From Engraulis encrasicolus (lineage: Eukaryota; Chordata; Actinopteri; Clupeiformes; Engraulidae), in the NCBI RefSeq assembly GCF_034702125.1, contig NC_085869.1:52162550-52226549 (forward strand): 64,000 nucleotides of DNA, written 5' to 3'. Below, one piece after another: positions 1 through 19,264 of the stretch. The notes below the pieces were generated by a model that saw only the letters and a list, made by a program, of their open reading frames with translations, searched no databases and was not told the DNA's origin. Both the position numbers and the translations under genes were made by a program. Within the stretch, counting starts at the first letter, position 1, and every line of letters begins with the position of its first letter.

Positions 1-122
1 TCCGTTTAGAGATGTGTAACTGTGTGCCCTCGCTCTCATGGACTCCGTTTAGAGATGTGTAACTGTGTGCCCTCTCTCTCATGGACTCCGTTTAGAGATG
101 TGTAACTGTGTGCCCTCTCTCT
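1..122. repeat. 43-bp minisatellite, 2.8 copies
   Basis: The unit beginning tccgtttagagatgtgtaac starts at 1, 44 and 87 with nearly no differences. The array probably continues to the left of the window. Confidence 0.9.
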
Positions 123-311
123 GTGTACCTTACCCCGACAGCAGGGACACGCGGGACTGACTGGGGTGAGTTATAAGGACATGGTGCGATGCATGCGTAC
201 ATGTGCCTGAGTGGATGCTCATGGAATTTCACCAGGTTCGTTTGTGACTCTCTTGTTGTTTGTCCTCTTAGATCTCCTACACAATGAGATCCCTTAAAAG
301 GACAGCAGAGG

Positions 312-314
<3 letters not shown>

Positions 315-404
<90 letters not shown>
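315..404. repeat. (AG)n microsatellite
   Basis: About 45 AG units with no obvious interruption, followed by GTGCGT-type alternating sequence. Confidence 0.97.
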
Positions 405-405
<1 letters not shown>

Positions 406-524
406 ATGTGCATGTGCGTCTGCGTGTGTGTGTGCGTGTGCGTGTGCGTGTGAGTGGTGGGGGGGGTTAAGTGTGTTTGTGTGTGTGCACATGCATATTC
501 GTCCCTGTGTGTGGTGCCTGTGCA

Positions 525-652
<128 letters not shown>

Positions 653-814
653 CCTTTTATCTCTTGCGTCTGACAGTGGTGGCGCTGTGTGCTTGTATTT
701 ATAGCGCATCTAGATAAAGAGTGCTTGTCCTAAGCCCCACCACCTCTCAATTAGCGGCGTTCCATAGGTGGAGAAGGCCAATAAGAGTGGACGGCATCCC
801 TGGGTCCTCCGCAG

Positions 815-891
815 TCCAGTGCTCACTGCAGGGAAGGACAGAGACAGACACCCTCCCCCCCACAACCACCACTGCCACCAACAGCGCTGAG
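815..891 (+). other. FHL2: probable non-coding 5' exon of FHL2
   Basis: A GC-rich block between a possible acceptor (tcctccgcag, ending 814) and a strong donor GAG|GTAAGC at 891/892. It lies upstream of FHL2 on the same strand and has no conserved reading frame, so it would be 5' UTR. Only the splice signals support it; it could be chance. Confidence 0.3.
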
Positions 892-1466
892 GTAAGCCTT
901 CTAAAAGACTTCTATGGACACCGTTGTGCTTTGATGCAACTTTTTAATCTTGGCATCATTGAATGAATGAAAAGTTATTGGAAACATTCGTTTTCCTTTT
1001 CGCATGGTAGTAGGGAGTTTTGGTGGAATTGTGTTTTTATGTTGGAATTGTACATGCAAATATGGCATGCCAAAGTATTTGCACAGCAATTGATGTGAAA
1101 CAGTGTGGTCACCTGCAACCAGAGATTTCAGTCTGTTGGATGATTGAGCAGTACAGAAAATTTGGTATGAGGAGAATCTCTGGTCATCGCTTTACTCTGT
1201 TTTAACATTCTCCAGCACTCACTCACCATGCAGTAAGAATGAAAATCTCTTCGTCTCTCTTGTGGTGGTGTTGGTGTGAATATATGGGGCATCCCATTTA
1301 CGTTTCATTGCTCCTCGTTTATCAGCCTCTGCAATGGCTCTTCCGCAAGCATTATGGCAAACTCTCTGCGCGTGCCTCTGTAAACTGTGCAAAGTGATTA
1401 CGGTCCTTTAGCGTATTAGACTGAGCATATTCCAGTGTTGAATCGCCTCACCACTCTCTCCATCTC

Positions 1467-1518
<52 letters not shown>

Positions 1519-1815
1519 CTCCTCTCAGCTTGTGCCTTGAGAAGGATCTCTGTGTATCTGGAAGAAATCTAATAAGGAATGGGCTAAACTGAGCAAACTG
1601 AATAAATATAATTACAGCCTGAAAGTACTTCGTAATTCTAAGAAAGTGTTTCTATGTCAACTCTTTTTTTTTGAAAGATGATACTCACTGAGGTATCTGT
1701 GTGGCGGTATTGGAGTCACAGGTGTGGCTTGATTCTGTATCATGCGCAGTGTCTGATATGCTATAGCGGGCGTAAAAATGAGTCGCGTGCACCTGTCCAG
1801 CTGTGCGTGTGTGTT

Positions 1816-1859
<44 letters not shown>

Positions 1860-2099
1860 TCCCGTTCCCCAGGGATGGTCAGGAGGCTTTGAAGAGTGTG
1901 AAATGTAGCACAGGACACAGGCATTTCACTGTAAGAAGAGACCTATGGTGTGGCCTGGACGTGCTGTGCTTGTGTATGTATACAGTATGTGTGTGCTATA
2001 CATACAGTACACGAGGCAACGGGAAGAAGCTCCACTTAGTTCCTCTAAAAGCATTCCTGCTCACAGTCAGACGGGACCTCCGTTGCTCCTCCGTCCGTG

Positions 2100-2102
<3 letters not shown>

Positions 2103-2180
<78 letters not shown>
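2103..2180. repeat. (CT)n microsatellite
   Basis: About 39 CT units; pure. Confidence 0.97.
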
Positions 2181-2183
<3 letters not shown>

Positions 2184-3774
2184 CATGCAGCCAGGCGGCA
2201 GCTCATTATGACCTAAATGGAAATTAGAGAGTGACGGATGACGGGGTGCAGGACTTACACGCGGTACCCTTGAGGAACCAGCAGAGCTGTATTACGTGCC
2301 TGGCTAAAGAGGGGTGGGTGGGGGGTCTTCCTCGAGGTCCTCTCCGGTTCTAATAGAGACCTTGAGTGGATCAGATAGGTCCCACATGGGGACAGGGAGG
2401 GATGGACACCCAGGGCAATAAAAATAGGCCTTAAACTACACTGTCTCTGGGCGCTCTCTCAATTCACTAATTGCGCGTAGCCTCCTGGACTTGACTTGCT
2501 TGCTGACGTGAATGGAGAGGCAGCCACCTGGCTGAAGTGTTTTAAGCTCCATAATAAAAACAAAACAAGATGCATAACTAAAGATATGCTAAGTATTAGC
2601 TGCTGGTTTGCGTTTAATATGAAAAGTAGATGCTAAACCTTTCGAAAATTTGTTCTAAGAGCTTTCCATTACTATCTTGTGGGAAAATCAGAGGAGTTAA
2701 CATGGTTAGGCCTAAAACTGTGTCTAATTTGTGAGCTTGTTATTAGACACGTGAAGAAAACATGAGCCCGACATCAGGGCATTAGCGGATGAGCTTAGGT
2801 TCCAGTCTCAATTCATACTAATCAAATGTTTCGCCAATGAACTGCAGTTGCCGTTTTACAGCCATCTGATTACAACGTCCTGATAAGTTGGTTGTTTACT
2901 TTTGTGTGCTGTGAACAATTTTCTTTTTTTGCTTTGAAAGCAAGTCAAGCTCCAGTTTTTGGATAATTTGATGTGTGGGCACATACTGTTGGTGGGGTAC
3001 GGTGTTAAAATCAAAATTTTCGAAGTCAGACTTTCAAAGCCAAACTCAAATCAAGTCAAAGAAAGCATGTCTAATCTGGGTCAATGCCCATTTTGGACCA
3101 TGTTTTCTTCTGTAGTCTAATAATCCGATAAGCAGATAAGATACTGATATCGGGGCCAAAATTAGTCTCGGTCATGAGATGCCTGGAATCAGCTGTCAAG
3201 AGGATCTTGTGACCATTTTTGTCACAGACACAATGCCTTTAGTTTCCACAACTGTTTCTTCACCCTCAAGTGGTGGACGGAATGGAGATATGCTTGCTCA
3301 ATAAATAACAAGAGGCATGAGGGGTAGACTTCTTATAGGGCTGTTCTGATTGGGCCTTGTGCGCGGTGAACACACAATGACCACCACTCACAGAGATTAA
3401 TCGCAGCTGCTGGGTGTATACGTCTTCATCCCCATCCCCCTCCCCATCCCCTCCATCCTCATTCCCCATTCGTAGAAGATAGCTGGCCTGTCCATGTCCC
3501 AGAATATTCTGTCCGCATAGGGCCAGTGGGCCATCGGAGAGCCCCCCTGTACCCCAGGCTGCTGAGAGAGAGGCTTTAGTGGGGCTAAAGGCGGAGAATG
3601 AGGGGCTAATCTTCTCCACCCCTGAAAATGCTTCGGCTCTGACGAACTCTGCTGCAGTAGTAGATGGGCGAGGGTGGGGGTGGGGTGAGGTGTGGTGATA
3701 GGGTTGATGGGGGGAGCGAGTTCAAAGGCCCTCGGCCACACAGATTCACTCTCCTCCTCAGAGCTGCTCACAGC

Positions 3775-3905
3775 TTCGACCAGGCCCAGGAGGACAAAGT
3801 AATCTGAAAGGCCCCCCTCCCAATTCTCTGAGCATCCAATTCTGCCCACACCCCCTCCTCCCTGGGCCCGGAACAACTGATCAAGTTGCCCCCCGCCCCC
3901 CCGTC
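3775..3905 (+). repeat. GC-rich dispersed repeat family, copy
   Basis: Starts ccaggcccaggaggacaaag and runs through gggcccggaacaactgatc. A divergent copy of the family described at 6951-7103. Confidence 0.6.
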
Positions 3906-5249
3906 AGAGTTCCTTCTTCTGCTCCATCCTGGTAACAGCTGCCTCCCTGCCTCCCTCCCCAACTGCTGCTACTTCAAAATAGTTTGCAGTTGCACTGGTG
4001 GTGGTGGTCGGGTGGGTGTTGCCACTCAATATTTTGGGAGCACAGTGAATCCGCTTTTAATCTGTTGGCGCATGAGAGACATAGCAGGGGGGGGTTAGGA
4101 AGAAAGGGGGGTGTGAGGAGGATGAGAGGAAGATGAGCAGGGGTGGGGTTGTGGTTGGGGTTGGGGTTGGGGTTGGTAAAATGGCAGAGGACAGTGGATT
4201 GCATGCATGCGTGTCATCTTAAACACTCGACACACTTCATTTTATGGTTGTTCACAAAATGCACTCGATACCTGGCTGCCATCACTTCTGCCCATAACTC
4301 AGTCGCTAGTTATGAACAGTTGAAAGTCATGCAGTGGTCATTCCGACCTGATTTATAGAGGACACTAGAATAGAAAGTGATGCACAGGAAAACACAAGGG
4401 TAGGGATGGGAAAGATAAAGACTCACTGACAATGGCAATGAATATGATGACAGGAGATGACACTTTTAGAGGTTCATGTGGCACAGCAGAGAAGAGGTTT
4501 AGGCTATGAAAATGGAGAGTGACCACAGAGGTGCCTTTGTGAGAGCAAGAGGGTAATATAAGATAGTAAAAGTCTATGCAAAGTCTGACTCTCACACAGA
4601 GTCGAACCATGAGGGAGGAAGACAGGGAGAGAGAGAGGGGGGAAAGGGAGAGAAGGGGGAGGGAGGTGAGTGTGTGTACGTATGTGTGACGAAAAGGTAT
4701 GAGGTATGAGGAGAGACAAAGAGACACAAATATGAGGCGAAGGGAAGTCCGAGAAATTCCAATGTGCGTAGTAGTATGCTTTCTCTCACTTTTCAGCCAT
4801 TTCATTCCTTATATGGTCAAACTCTGGAAGGGAGATTCTTACGGTGGTGGTGGTGGTGGTAGTTTGGCGGCTGCTGCTGCCGCTGCTGCCTTCAGCTTGG
4901 CAGGGAGCAAAGCAGTGGGAGACGGCAAAGGAAACAGGAGCGAGTGAGTGAGTGTCAGCGCGCGCCAGAGAGATAGAGAGATGTAGAGACGGAGGTAAAG
5001 AGGAGGGGGGGGGAAGGAGAGAGAGGAAGAGAGAGAGGGATAGAGAGACAGAGGTAGAGTAGGAGTAGAAGAGAAGGGTAAGAGGGAGAGACTGATACAG
5101 GGAGGAGGGAGAGAGGAACAGAAACAGAGAGACAGAGGGAGGGAGGGAGAAAGGGAGCAAGCAAAGAGAGAGCAAGAGAGTGAGAGGGATACAGGCAGGA
5201 AGCCACAGAGAGGAGAGGAGAGGAGAGGAGAGGAGAGGAGAGGAGCAGC

Positions 5250-5471
5250 AGGCAGGCCGTGTGCGAGGGGACACAAGGGATCCCGGCGGGAGCACGTCAG
5301 CCACAGCGTCGGCCACACAGTCCGAGTCAGAGCTTTAGCCTCAGGGACAGCTGGGCAAGCAGGGGTACAGCACAGCACGGCACGGCGCGCCAGAGGAGAG
5401 CCAGAGAGGCTCATGGGAAGGCTTGACGCGCGGGAGATTAGCGGGGCCCAGACTTTAAACAGCTGCCAAGA
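5250..5471 (+). other. FHL2: possible alternative first exon / promoter region of FHL2
   Basis: The most CpG-rich stretch upstream of FHL2 (GGCACGGCGCGCCAG, GACGCGCGGGAG) ends in a good donor, CAAGA|GTGAGT, about 690 bp before the probable start of the first coding exon. It fits an alternative promoter and untranslated first exon. A TTTAAA box lies close to the donor. No start or end can be fixed without transcripts. Confidence 0.3.
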
Positions 5472-5534
5472 GTGAGTGTCCTCTATTATTACTCTACATG
5501 TCACCACTGCGTGGCACACAGCTGACCACCAGAC

Positions 5535-5757
5535 TGACACACACACACTCACACACACATGGAGACACACAGCTGACCACCAGACTGACACACACAGTCA
5601 CACACACACACACTCACACACACACATGGAGACACACACACACACGGAGTGACACACACACACACACACAGAGAGTGACACACACACACACAGAGTCACA
5701 TACACACACAAACACACACAGACACACAGACACACTCACATGAACGTACAGGTGGAC

Positions 5758-5854
<97 letters not shown>
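5535..5854. repeat. imperfect (AC)n block followed by (AG)n
   Basis: Interrupted AC repeats with higher-order duplications (ctgaccaccagactgacac appears twice) run to about 5733. After a short spacer they are followed by about 47 AG units at 5760-5854. Confidence 0.92.
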
Positions 5855-5855
<1 letters not shown>

Positions 5856-6102
5856 ATAACAAGGAGTGTATGATGTTGATGGATGCATAGCTCTGTAATT
5901 TGCTCGGCTGTAAGGCTGGCATTCAACTGCAAAAGTGCCATATTGAATTACAGGGTAGAATTGAATTTCACTGAACAGTGGCAATTGGGGTATGATTTGC
6001 ACAGTCCCTTAACAAAGTTTTCTTTGATTGTGACTGATAAATTAAGCAAGTGTTCTCTAAAGGAGAGCTTAACTCTCACAAATAAACACAAAACGTGTTT
6101 TT

Positions 6103-6131
6103 CTTCTTTCTTTCTTTCTTTCTTTCTTTCT
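6103..6131. repeat. (TTTC)n tract upstream of FHL2 first coding exon
   Basis: About seven CTTT units contribute to the pyrimidine-rich stretch ahead of the acceptor at 6161-6162. Confidence 0.85.
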
Positions 6132-6241
6132 CCTTTATTTTTTTACTCTTGCGGTGTCCTAGTTGCCCTCCCCTGCAAATTCTTCTGCCTATCTGCTGAG
6201 CGAGCGGTGACACGAGTGACGGAGAAGCCTTTGCCGCCAGA

Positions 6242-13642
<7,401 letters not shown>

Positions 13643-14360
13643 AGGGCAGAAGGAGAGAGATAGATGGAGAGAGATACAGTAGAGGAGGGCCCATAGGAGC
13701 AACATGTTGGGAGAATTCTAAAGCAACCAGACACACAAACAAAAATGGCCGCTGAAACAAGAATGCCGTATGAAAGTGATATGAGAAAGAGAGAGAATGG
13801 GATTGTATATTTAGGCATATGCAGACTGATTCAACTATAGCTAACTGACGAGTACTAATCAGTTAACATCTTTTTTTTCTTTTTTTCCTCTTTGGCTTTT
13901 GCTCAGAGGCTTTTCATGTGCACTGATATGACACTTTCAGCAACCAAACACAAGAAAAATACCAAATACAGAGATAGACGACAGCATAGGCTATATTTAT
14001 ATATATATTTAAAAACTATATACATATATATTTTAAAGCACAAATCGGTATAAATCTATTCAGACAGCCTCATGTCCTCTGTCTACCACCTTTGAGAACG
14101 TTTTAAGCAAGTCTTCAAAACTGTTAGTCATGAATTTTGTAGTCCTCTGAAGACTTAAAGCAAAGTAGAACAAACTAATACTTTTTTGAATTATCTGGCT
14201 TTGCTAATGCAGAATAAACACATCAGTCTTCCTATGTGAATTACTTACACTGTGAAAGAAATACATCCCAACTACCAAGAGTGCCTTGTTCATGACAACC
14301 AAATTTTAAATGTACCTTGTATTTGAAGACTTTAATAAACTATTAAAAAAACAGCAAAAT
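13643..14360 (+). other. FHL2: FHL2 3' UTR with polyadenylation signal
   Basis: AT-rich sequence directly after the FHL2 stop. It contains AATAAA at 14334-14339 followed by an A-rich and T/G-rich stretch, a normal 3' end for this gene. Cleavage is expected about 15-25 bases past the signal. Confidence 0.65.
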
Positions 14361-14399
14361 GTGTCTTGCTCTTGGATGATGTTTGATCATTAAAACAAA

Positions 14400-15200
14400 A
14401 ATGAAAATAAAAATGTAAAAAGAGAGGATTCGAGCAAGCAATTCACTGCAACTACTTTTTTTTTAAAAGACTCCCAACACCATTTTCATTTCTCCACTTT
14501 ATTGCACTAAAAATGCTTTCCAATTTTACTATATAAAAGTTCTTTTTACACTTCATCACACTGTTTCCGGATGTCTATGCCCAAGTCCATCCATGCTGTG
14601 CCCTGTGTTGCGTGTGCAGCTGTTACTGTATTTGTGCATATGCACTCCCCTTGTCAGGGGATATGTGGATCCACAGCATTCCCCAACCCACCAAACAAGT
14701 CATCATAGCGTTAGACAAGTCTCTCTTTATGATTCATTTGCAACCAAATTGCATTAGACAGCAATGAAAAAATACGACCTCCTCCGTGTTAGGGAGCGCC
14801 GTCTCTCCTCGAACTCAAGTCTGAGGTGAAAGTCAAACTACTTCCTCCCCTCTTTTCCTTGGGCCTATGACCTTGTGACGGTGGGGCTCAGCGTCACTGA
14901 TGATCAAAACGCTTTTATTTTCCATTCTCTCATTTGCAATTGGGATATTGAATGGGGAAAAGCCTCCCACAAGTTGCTCTGTGCTGATTGACAATGGGGA
15001 AACTCGTATAATTTTCTCTGCAGAGGCTTAGCAGCACTAAGGCATTAAGCCACAGGCAAGGTTGGGAAAAAGTCATTTGACTTGCATCCGTAGTGTGTGA
15101 GGGTATCAGGGAGATACAAGTCTTACAAAGAGTTCAGCTGAAAGCAGAGGTCTGGTGGATCCAGTTCAGAAGTCAAATCCCTGCCACACTTTCAATCCAA
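14400..15200. other. intergenic sequence, no gene seen
   Basis: Ordinary AT-rich sequence between the FHL2 3' end and the foldback element at 15.2 kb. No reading frame, repeat or RNA gene is recognised. Confidence 0.6.
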
Positions 15201-15224
15201 CAAGGGTGACTTCAGACAAAGGCT

Positions 15225-15373
15225 CTTTCTCAATGTCCAGTGTTCTGGCCTTGCTAGGACGTGAAACGACCAGTGATTGGATACTCCGCCGAGTTCACCA
15301 AAGAGAATCCAATCATAACTGGGTGTTTCACGTCCTAGCAAGGCAAGAACACTGGGCATTGAGAAAGATTCCA
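15225..15373. mobile_element. foldback element (imperfect inverted repeat, about 60-bp arms)
   Basis: tctcaatgtccagtgttctg, then ccttgctaggacgtgaaac in the left arm, against gtttcacgtcctagcaagg and agaacactgggcattgaga in the right arm. The central spacer is short. Confidence 0.75.
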
Positions 15374-15604
15374 AAGAGTTGACAGGTCTACCCGTCTTTA
15401 GCACTCATTACAAGCGGCAGATTCAGAGCTGCTTGGATCAAATTCGTGGCACGATTATTGCTTCGGAATCAGATTTTTCAAAACATCAGTCTGTAAGCTA
15501 TTAAGATGTAAACTTATTCCCACTGACAGCCTGGCCTGGCAGAGGTGTTAATTCCAGGTACACCATATCAAAACCCACATCTTCCTTCAAACACAGAAAA
15601 AAGA

Positions 15605-15775
15605 GTAGCTTGCCCTGCCCTGGCCTAACAGTAGGGTACTGGGTTACTGCGCCGGCAACCCGTGTTCGATTCAGTCCTGGGTCATTCTTCCTAGTCTTCC
15701 CACTCATTTCCTGTCTCTCCTCCAGTGTCCTGTCAAAAATAAAGGCAAAAAAGCCCTAAAAATATATTAAAAAGA
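15605..15775 (+). mobile_element. tRNA-derived SINE, plus orientation
   Basis: Box-A-like tggcctaacagtagggtact and box-B-like gtgttcgattc, then the body cccactcatttcctgtctct and tail tgtcaaaaataaaggc. The same family occurs on the minus strand at 37597-37785 and 44040-44226. Confidence 0.75.
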
Positions 15776-16099
15776 AAGAGTAGCTGATATTGCCAACTTG
15801 AGTTTGCCTTACCATAGATATGGAATACTAGATGCTGTGTTTAGACCTTTGCCATGGCCAGCCTCGGGCGCAGCCATCATGGGCCACAAATACTGTGTTT
15901 GACACTGACTTCTTAGCAAAAGCAACCACTCCGTGCCCTGATCAGTAGCTTCTATGTAGAAAGCCAGTCTCTGGTAAGCACAAATCGGATGTACATCACC
16001 GTCATTTACACAACTTGGGGACGCCCTTGATGGCACTAATGACCAATGAACATGCACTTGCCCAACTCCCACGGACTTGGGATCATAACCAAAGAAAGT

Positions 16100-16710
16100 G
16101 GATCTAACAAGAAGCGTCATTTTGTTTCTTTTCCGGTATCCACTTTATGTCAGGTGAACGCCCCCTTAGGAGACCTTCGGTTAGGAGACCTCCGGAGTCC
16201 TGAGGTTGAGAATCAATGAAGTCCCCTTAGTGCTGTAGATGGCGTTATCAAAGAAAGTGGATGTAACCAAGAAGCGTCATTTTGTTTCTTTTCCGGTATC
16301 CACTTTATGTCGGGTGAACGCCCCTTTAGGAGACCTTCGGTTAGGAGACCTTCGGAGTCCTGACGTTTAGAATCAATGAAGTCCCCTTAGCGCTGTAGAT
16401 GGCGGTAGCGCACGTCTTGCGCAAACACCTCAAAAAGAGAAGAAGAAGTAGGGGACAACGCCCCCTTAGGAGACCCAACTTGAGCACACGCTTTTGCATT
16501 GAGTGGGCGTGGTTTGCGATATCTTTGTTTGATTCAGTATTTTTGGCGTTATTATACGGCACTCTAGAATGGTGCACGTCTTGCGCAAACACTTCAAAAA
16601 GAGAAGAAGTAGGGGACAACGCCCCCTTAGGACACCCAACTTGAGCACACGCTTTTGCATTGAGTGGGCGTGTTTTGCAATATCTTACTCTCATTCAGTA
16701 TTTTATGTCA
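16100..16710. repeat. degenerate tandem repeat, period about 160 bp
   Basis: gaagcgtcattttgtttctt occurs at 16111 and 16271. gcacgtcttgcgcaaacac occurs at about 16410 and 16573, and cttgagcacacgcttttgca twice 162 bp apart. Neighbouring units overlap and share cgcccccttagga, so the block is a diverged tandem array of about four units. Confidence 0.8.
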
Positions 16711-16792
16711 TAACCATTGTTTGCCTACTGCAAAAATGGCCGGATATAGAAATTCTTCCGGGTACTGTTTGCCTCCTGGTTGAAAGCTTACT

Positions 16793-17268
16793 ATGGCATT
16801 CGAATTTACCACATACGCATTTCCTTTATTTTTGCCTTCTACAGAGGGAGGCAGCGGGGACTTTCGAACGTACCTATGGTCTTATGTTTCCCATACTTCT
16901 GGCAAAGGTGATGTTTTACCACCACCTAGAGGAGGTAACCAACTGATGGCAGCACTACCCCAGACAAACACGGCAATGTACAGACAGAGCCATTCCTTCC
17001 AATAACAAGGGGTGGTCGACACTAGCCAGGTAAAGAGCAATGCAAGTACTTTCTGAGCTCCTGAAAAATCGGGGAATCCTCCCATGCCGTTTCGGAGATG
17101 TCAACTGTTATGCTCTTGGTCAGACCAAGTCTCGAAGAGATTTGAAAGTAGATGATAATCAGGCTAGAACAACGGAGCATCTAGTGTTTGATATTTATGG
17201 TGCCTTGCGCCCATTTGAATCAGATGGTGGTTGGATTAAATGTATGGTATGTTTTTTGTTTTTTTTTA
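16793..17268 (+). other. unrecognised exon-like ORF(s) upstream of ashwin 3' end
   Basis: Two frames look more protein-like than their surroundings: 16793-17005 (MAFEFTTYAFPLFLPSTEGG start, 70 aa, closing AMYRQSHSFQ) and 17040-17276 (contains QARTTEHLVFDIYGALRPFE). The second ends near a good donor, ATG|GTATGT at about 17248. A possible acceptor ttctacag lies at about 16842-16849. I recognise neither; they may be a fragment of an unknown gene, a retained transposon exon or chance. Confidence 0.2.
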
Positions 17269-17477
17269 CTTTCTGAACTCAGCAGCACTGACATCTTTAA
17301 TTAAAAGTTCATACCACCTGTTAGAGAAGCTTACATGAGTGAAGACAGCGCAGACAACTTGTAACCTACCCATGATACCCAACATCTAAAAGCTGCCATC
17401 ATTTGACACATCAGAGATATAATAACTCAATAAACATCACTTCATTCAAAATGCACACCGAAGTCCAAATCATGTGA

Positions 17478-17478
<1 letters not shown>

Positions 17479-17532
<54 letters not shown>
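17479..17532. repeat. (AC)n microsatellite
   Basis: About 27 units; pure. Confidence 0.95.
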
Positions 17533-17534
<2 letters not shown>

Positions 17535-17826
17535 TCCATACAGACTGGAAGAGTCACTGTGGTAAGTGGTTTGTGATATATAACTGCTGACATAAATACT
17601 GTCTGCACAAGTGGCTCCAGCCTCGACGCCATCAAGTAGTCCCTAGCAGGCAGCAGCAGCACAACAGATTTATCCGGTTGCGAAACATCAGCCTTACTCA
17701 CTAACATGTTCTGTAAGAGGGCATCACTTTATGAATTTGAAGCTGGATGGATAGCACAGTCGATGTGAAGCGTGGGGCTTGCTTGTGCCAGGTACATTGG
17801 ACATGTTGGCAAGGCATTTGGAGTGA

Positions 17827-17864
<38 letters not shown>

Positions 17865-17897
17865 GCATGCGTGTGTGTGCGTGTGTGTGTGTGTGTT
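17827..17897. repeat. imperfect (TG)n microsatellite
   Basis: TG units interrupted by GCGTG and CATGCG. Confidence 0.9.
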
Positions 17898-18107
17898 GTA
17901 GTGTGGAACCTTTAGAGAGGAGAAAGTCTGACATGACAACATGCATCTGATCTGACAGACAGGGGCGTGACATTGTCAATCAATCAATCAGTCAGTCAAA
18001 TCAGATGGTCCTTGACTGAGTGGCTTCAGAGTCTGCTGGACTGGATAACGCCTATTCCAAAAGTGACCGCCCACACTCCATTCTTCCAGTGGTGGAGGAG
18101 GCCAGGG

Positions 18108-18164
18108 TCAGGGCCACGTGACGTGATGAATCTTCTTCTTCACGTCAGGGGATCGCAGCTCCCC
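18108..18164 (-). CDS. C2orf49: ashwin coding exon 4, C-terminal (residues 201-218)
   Basis: A 57-bp terminal coding exon. Acceptor tgtcctgcag|GGGGAG, then [18 protein letters not shown] and TGA. The ending KxIxHVTWP is the conserved C-terminus of ashwin, which makes this short exon secure even though it is too small to stand out as an ORF. Confidence 0.92.
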   Translation of the reverse strand, partial: GELRSPDVKKKIHHVTWP

Positions 18165-18379
18165 CTGCAGGACAAAGAGAAATATTACATAATGATTTAG
18201 AGGAGAAGGGTCATTCACAAGTGACTTCATCCTCAACTGACCTCCATTTCACTTTTTTTTTCAGATTTAATATTGCAATATCACCAAATGCATGCCTACA
18301 TACAAACAAACACCATGTGTACACAAACACATACACAAACACACACTTCTCAATTCCCCCAGGATTAATACGATTTCTC

Positions 18380-18418
<39 letters not shown>

Positions 18419-18469
18419 CTTATTATGTCAATTTACATTGGCATGCTACTGACGAGGTTCACAAAGTAC

Positions 18470-18559
<90 letters not shown>

Positions 18560-19220
18560 GGCACCTCTCTAGCAAGCCACATATTTGGCTCGATTAGCCA
18601 TCAGAATTCTGAATTTAAAAAAAAACATGGGCATCAACTCACACTGGCGTCACTATCCCCTGGCCTCTTTAATGTGGCTGTGTTTGAATGTTCCGATGAC
18701 GTGTGCCCACTGGGACTCCTGACTGTCGATGAGGAGGATGAAGATGATGACGAAGACGACGATGACGAATTGGGCGAGGAGGTGCTTGTTGAAAGCTTGC
18801 GGATGGGGTTGGCCAGGTTGACTTGGCCAGGAGGAGGCTTCAGGCGGTCGGTGGCGCCGGGCGTGTGGTAGGAGTCATGCTTCTTCACTTTGACACTTCC
18901 CGTGGAGCTCCCATCAAACACGATGAGTGGCCTCTTCCTGCCTGGGTCACTGCTCGAGCTACAGTAAACACAGACACACAGAGAAGAACATACAATAAAC
19001 ATACACAGAATTGTGGAAAGGTATTCTTTGATAGAGCTCGATTTGGTAATCAAAGCTAATTGAGCTACAGTTGACTATTGCAAAGGACAACAGCATACAG
19101 GAGAAATCAGAGATGGACACCTGGCCACCTTGCCATTGCTAGATACATGTGGGGTGTGTGTGTAGTCTGCGCGCGCGCAGAGGAATCAGAGATGGACACC
19201 TGGCCACCTTGCCATATGTG

Positions 19221-19264
<44 letters not shown>

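Larger units (their letters stand above)
892..5249. other. FHL2 upstream or intronic stretch without a gene
   Basis: Contains (CT)n at 1451-1516, (TG)n at 1820-1859, (CT)n at 2103-2180, a copy of the GC-rich dispersed family near 3775-3905, a run of TTGGGG units at 4148-4176, GA-rich sequence 4620-5210 and (GGAGA)n at 5211-5244. No conserved coding sequence is recognised. Confidence 0.7.

Noticed and set aside
3397..3876. 159-residue minus-strand ORF
   Set aside because: It overlaps a copy of the GC-rich dispersed repeat and shows no recognisable motif or splice partner.
4148..4176. TTGGGG repeats as interstitial telomere sequence
   Set aside because: Vertebrate telomeres are TTAGGG; this is a short G-rich simple repeat of about three to four units.
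4839..5591. 250-residue minus-strand ORF
   Set aside because: It is Leu/Ser/Pro-rich because the sequence is GA-rich repeat. It has no domain and sits in the likely FHL2 promoter region.
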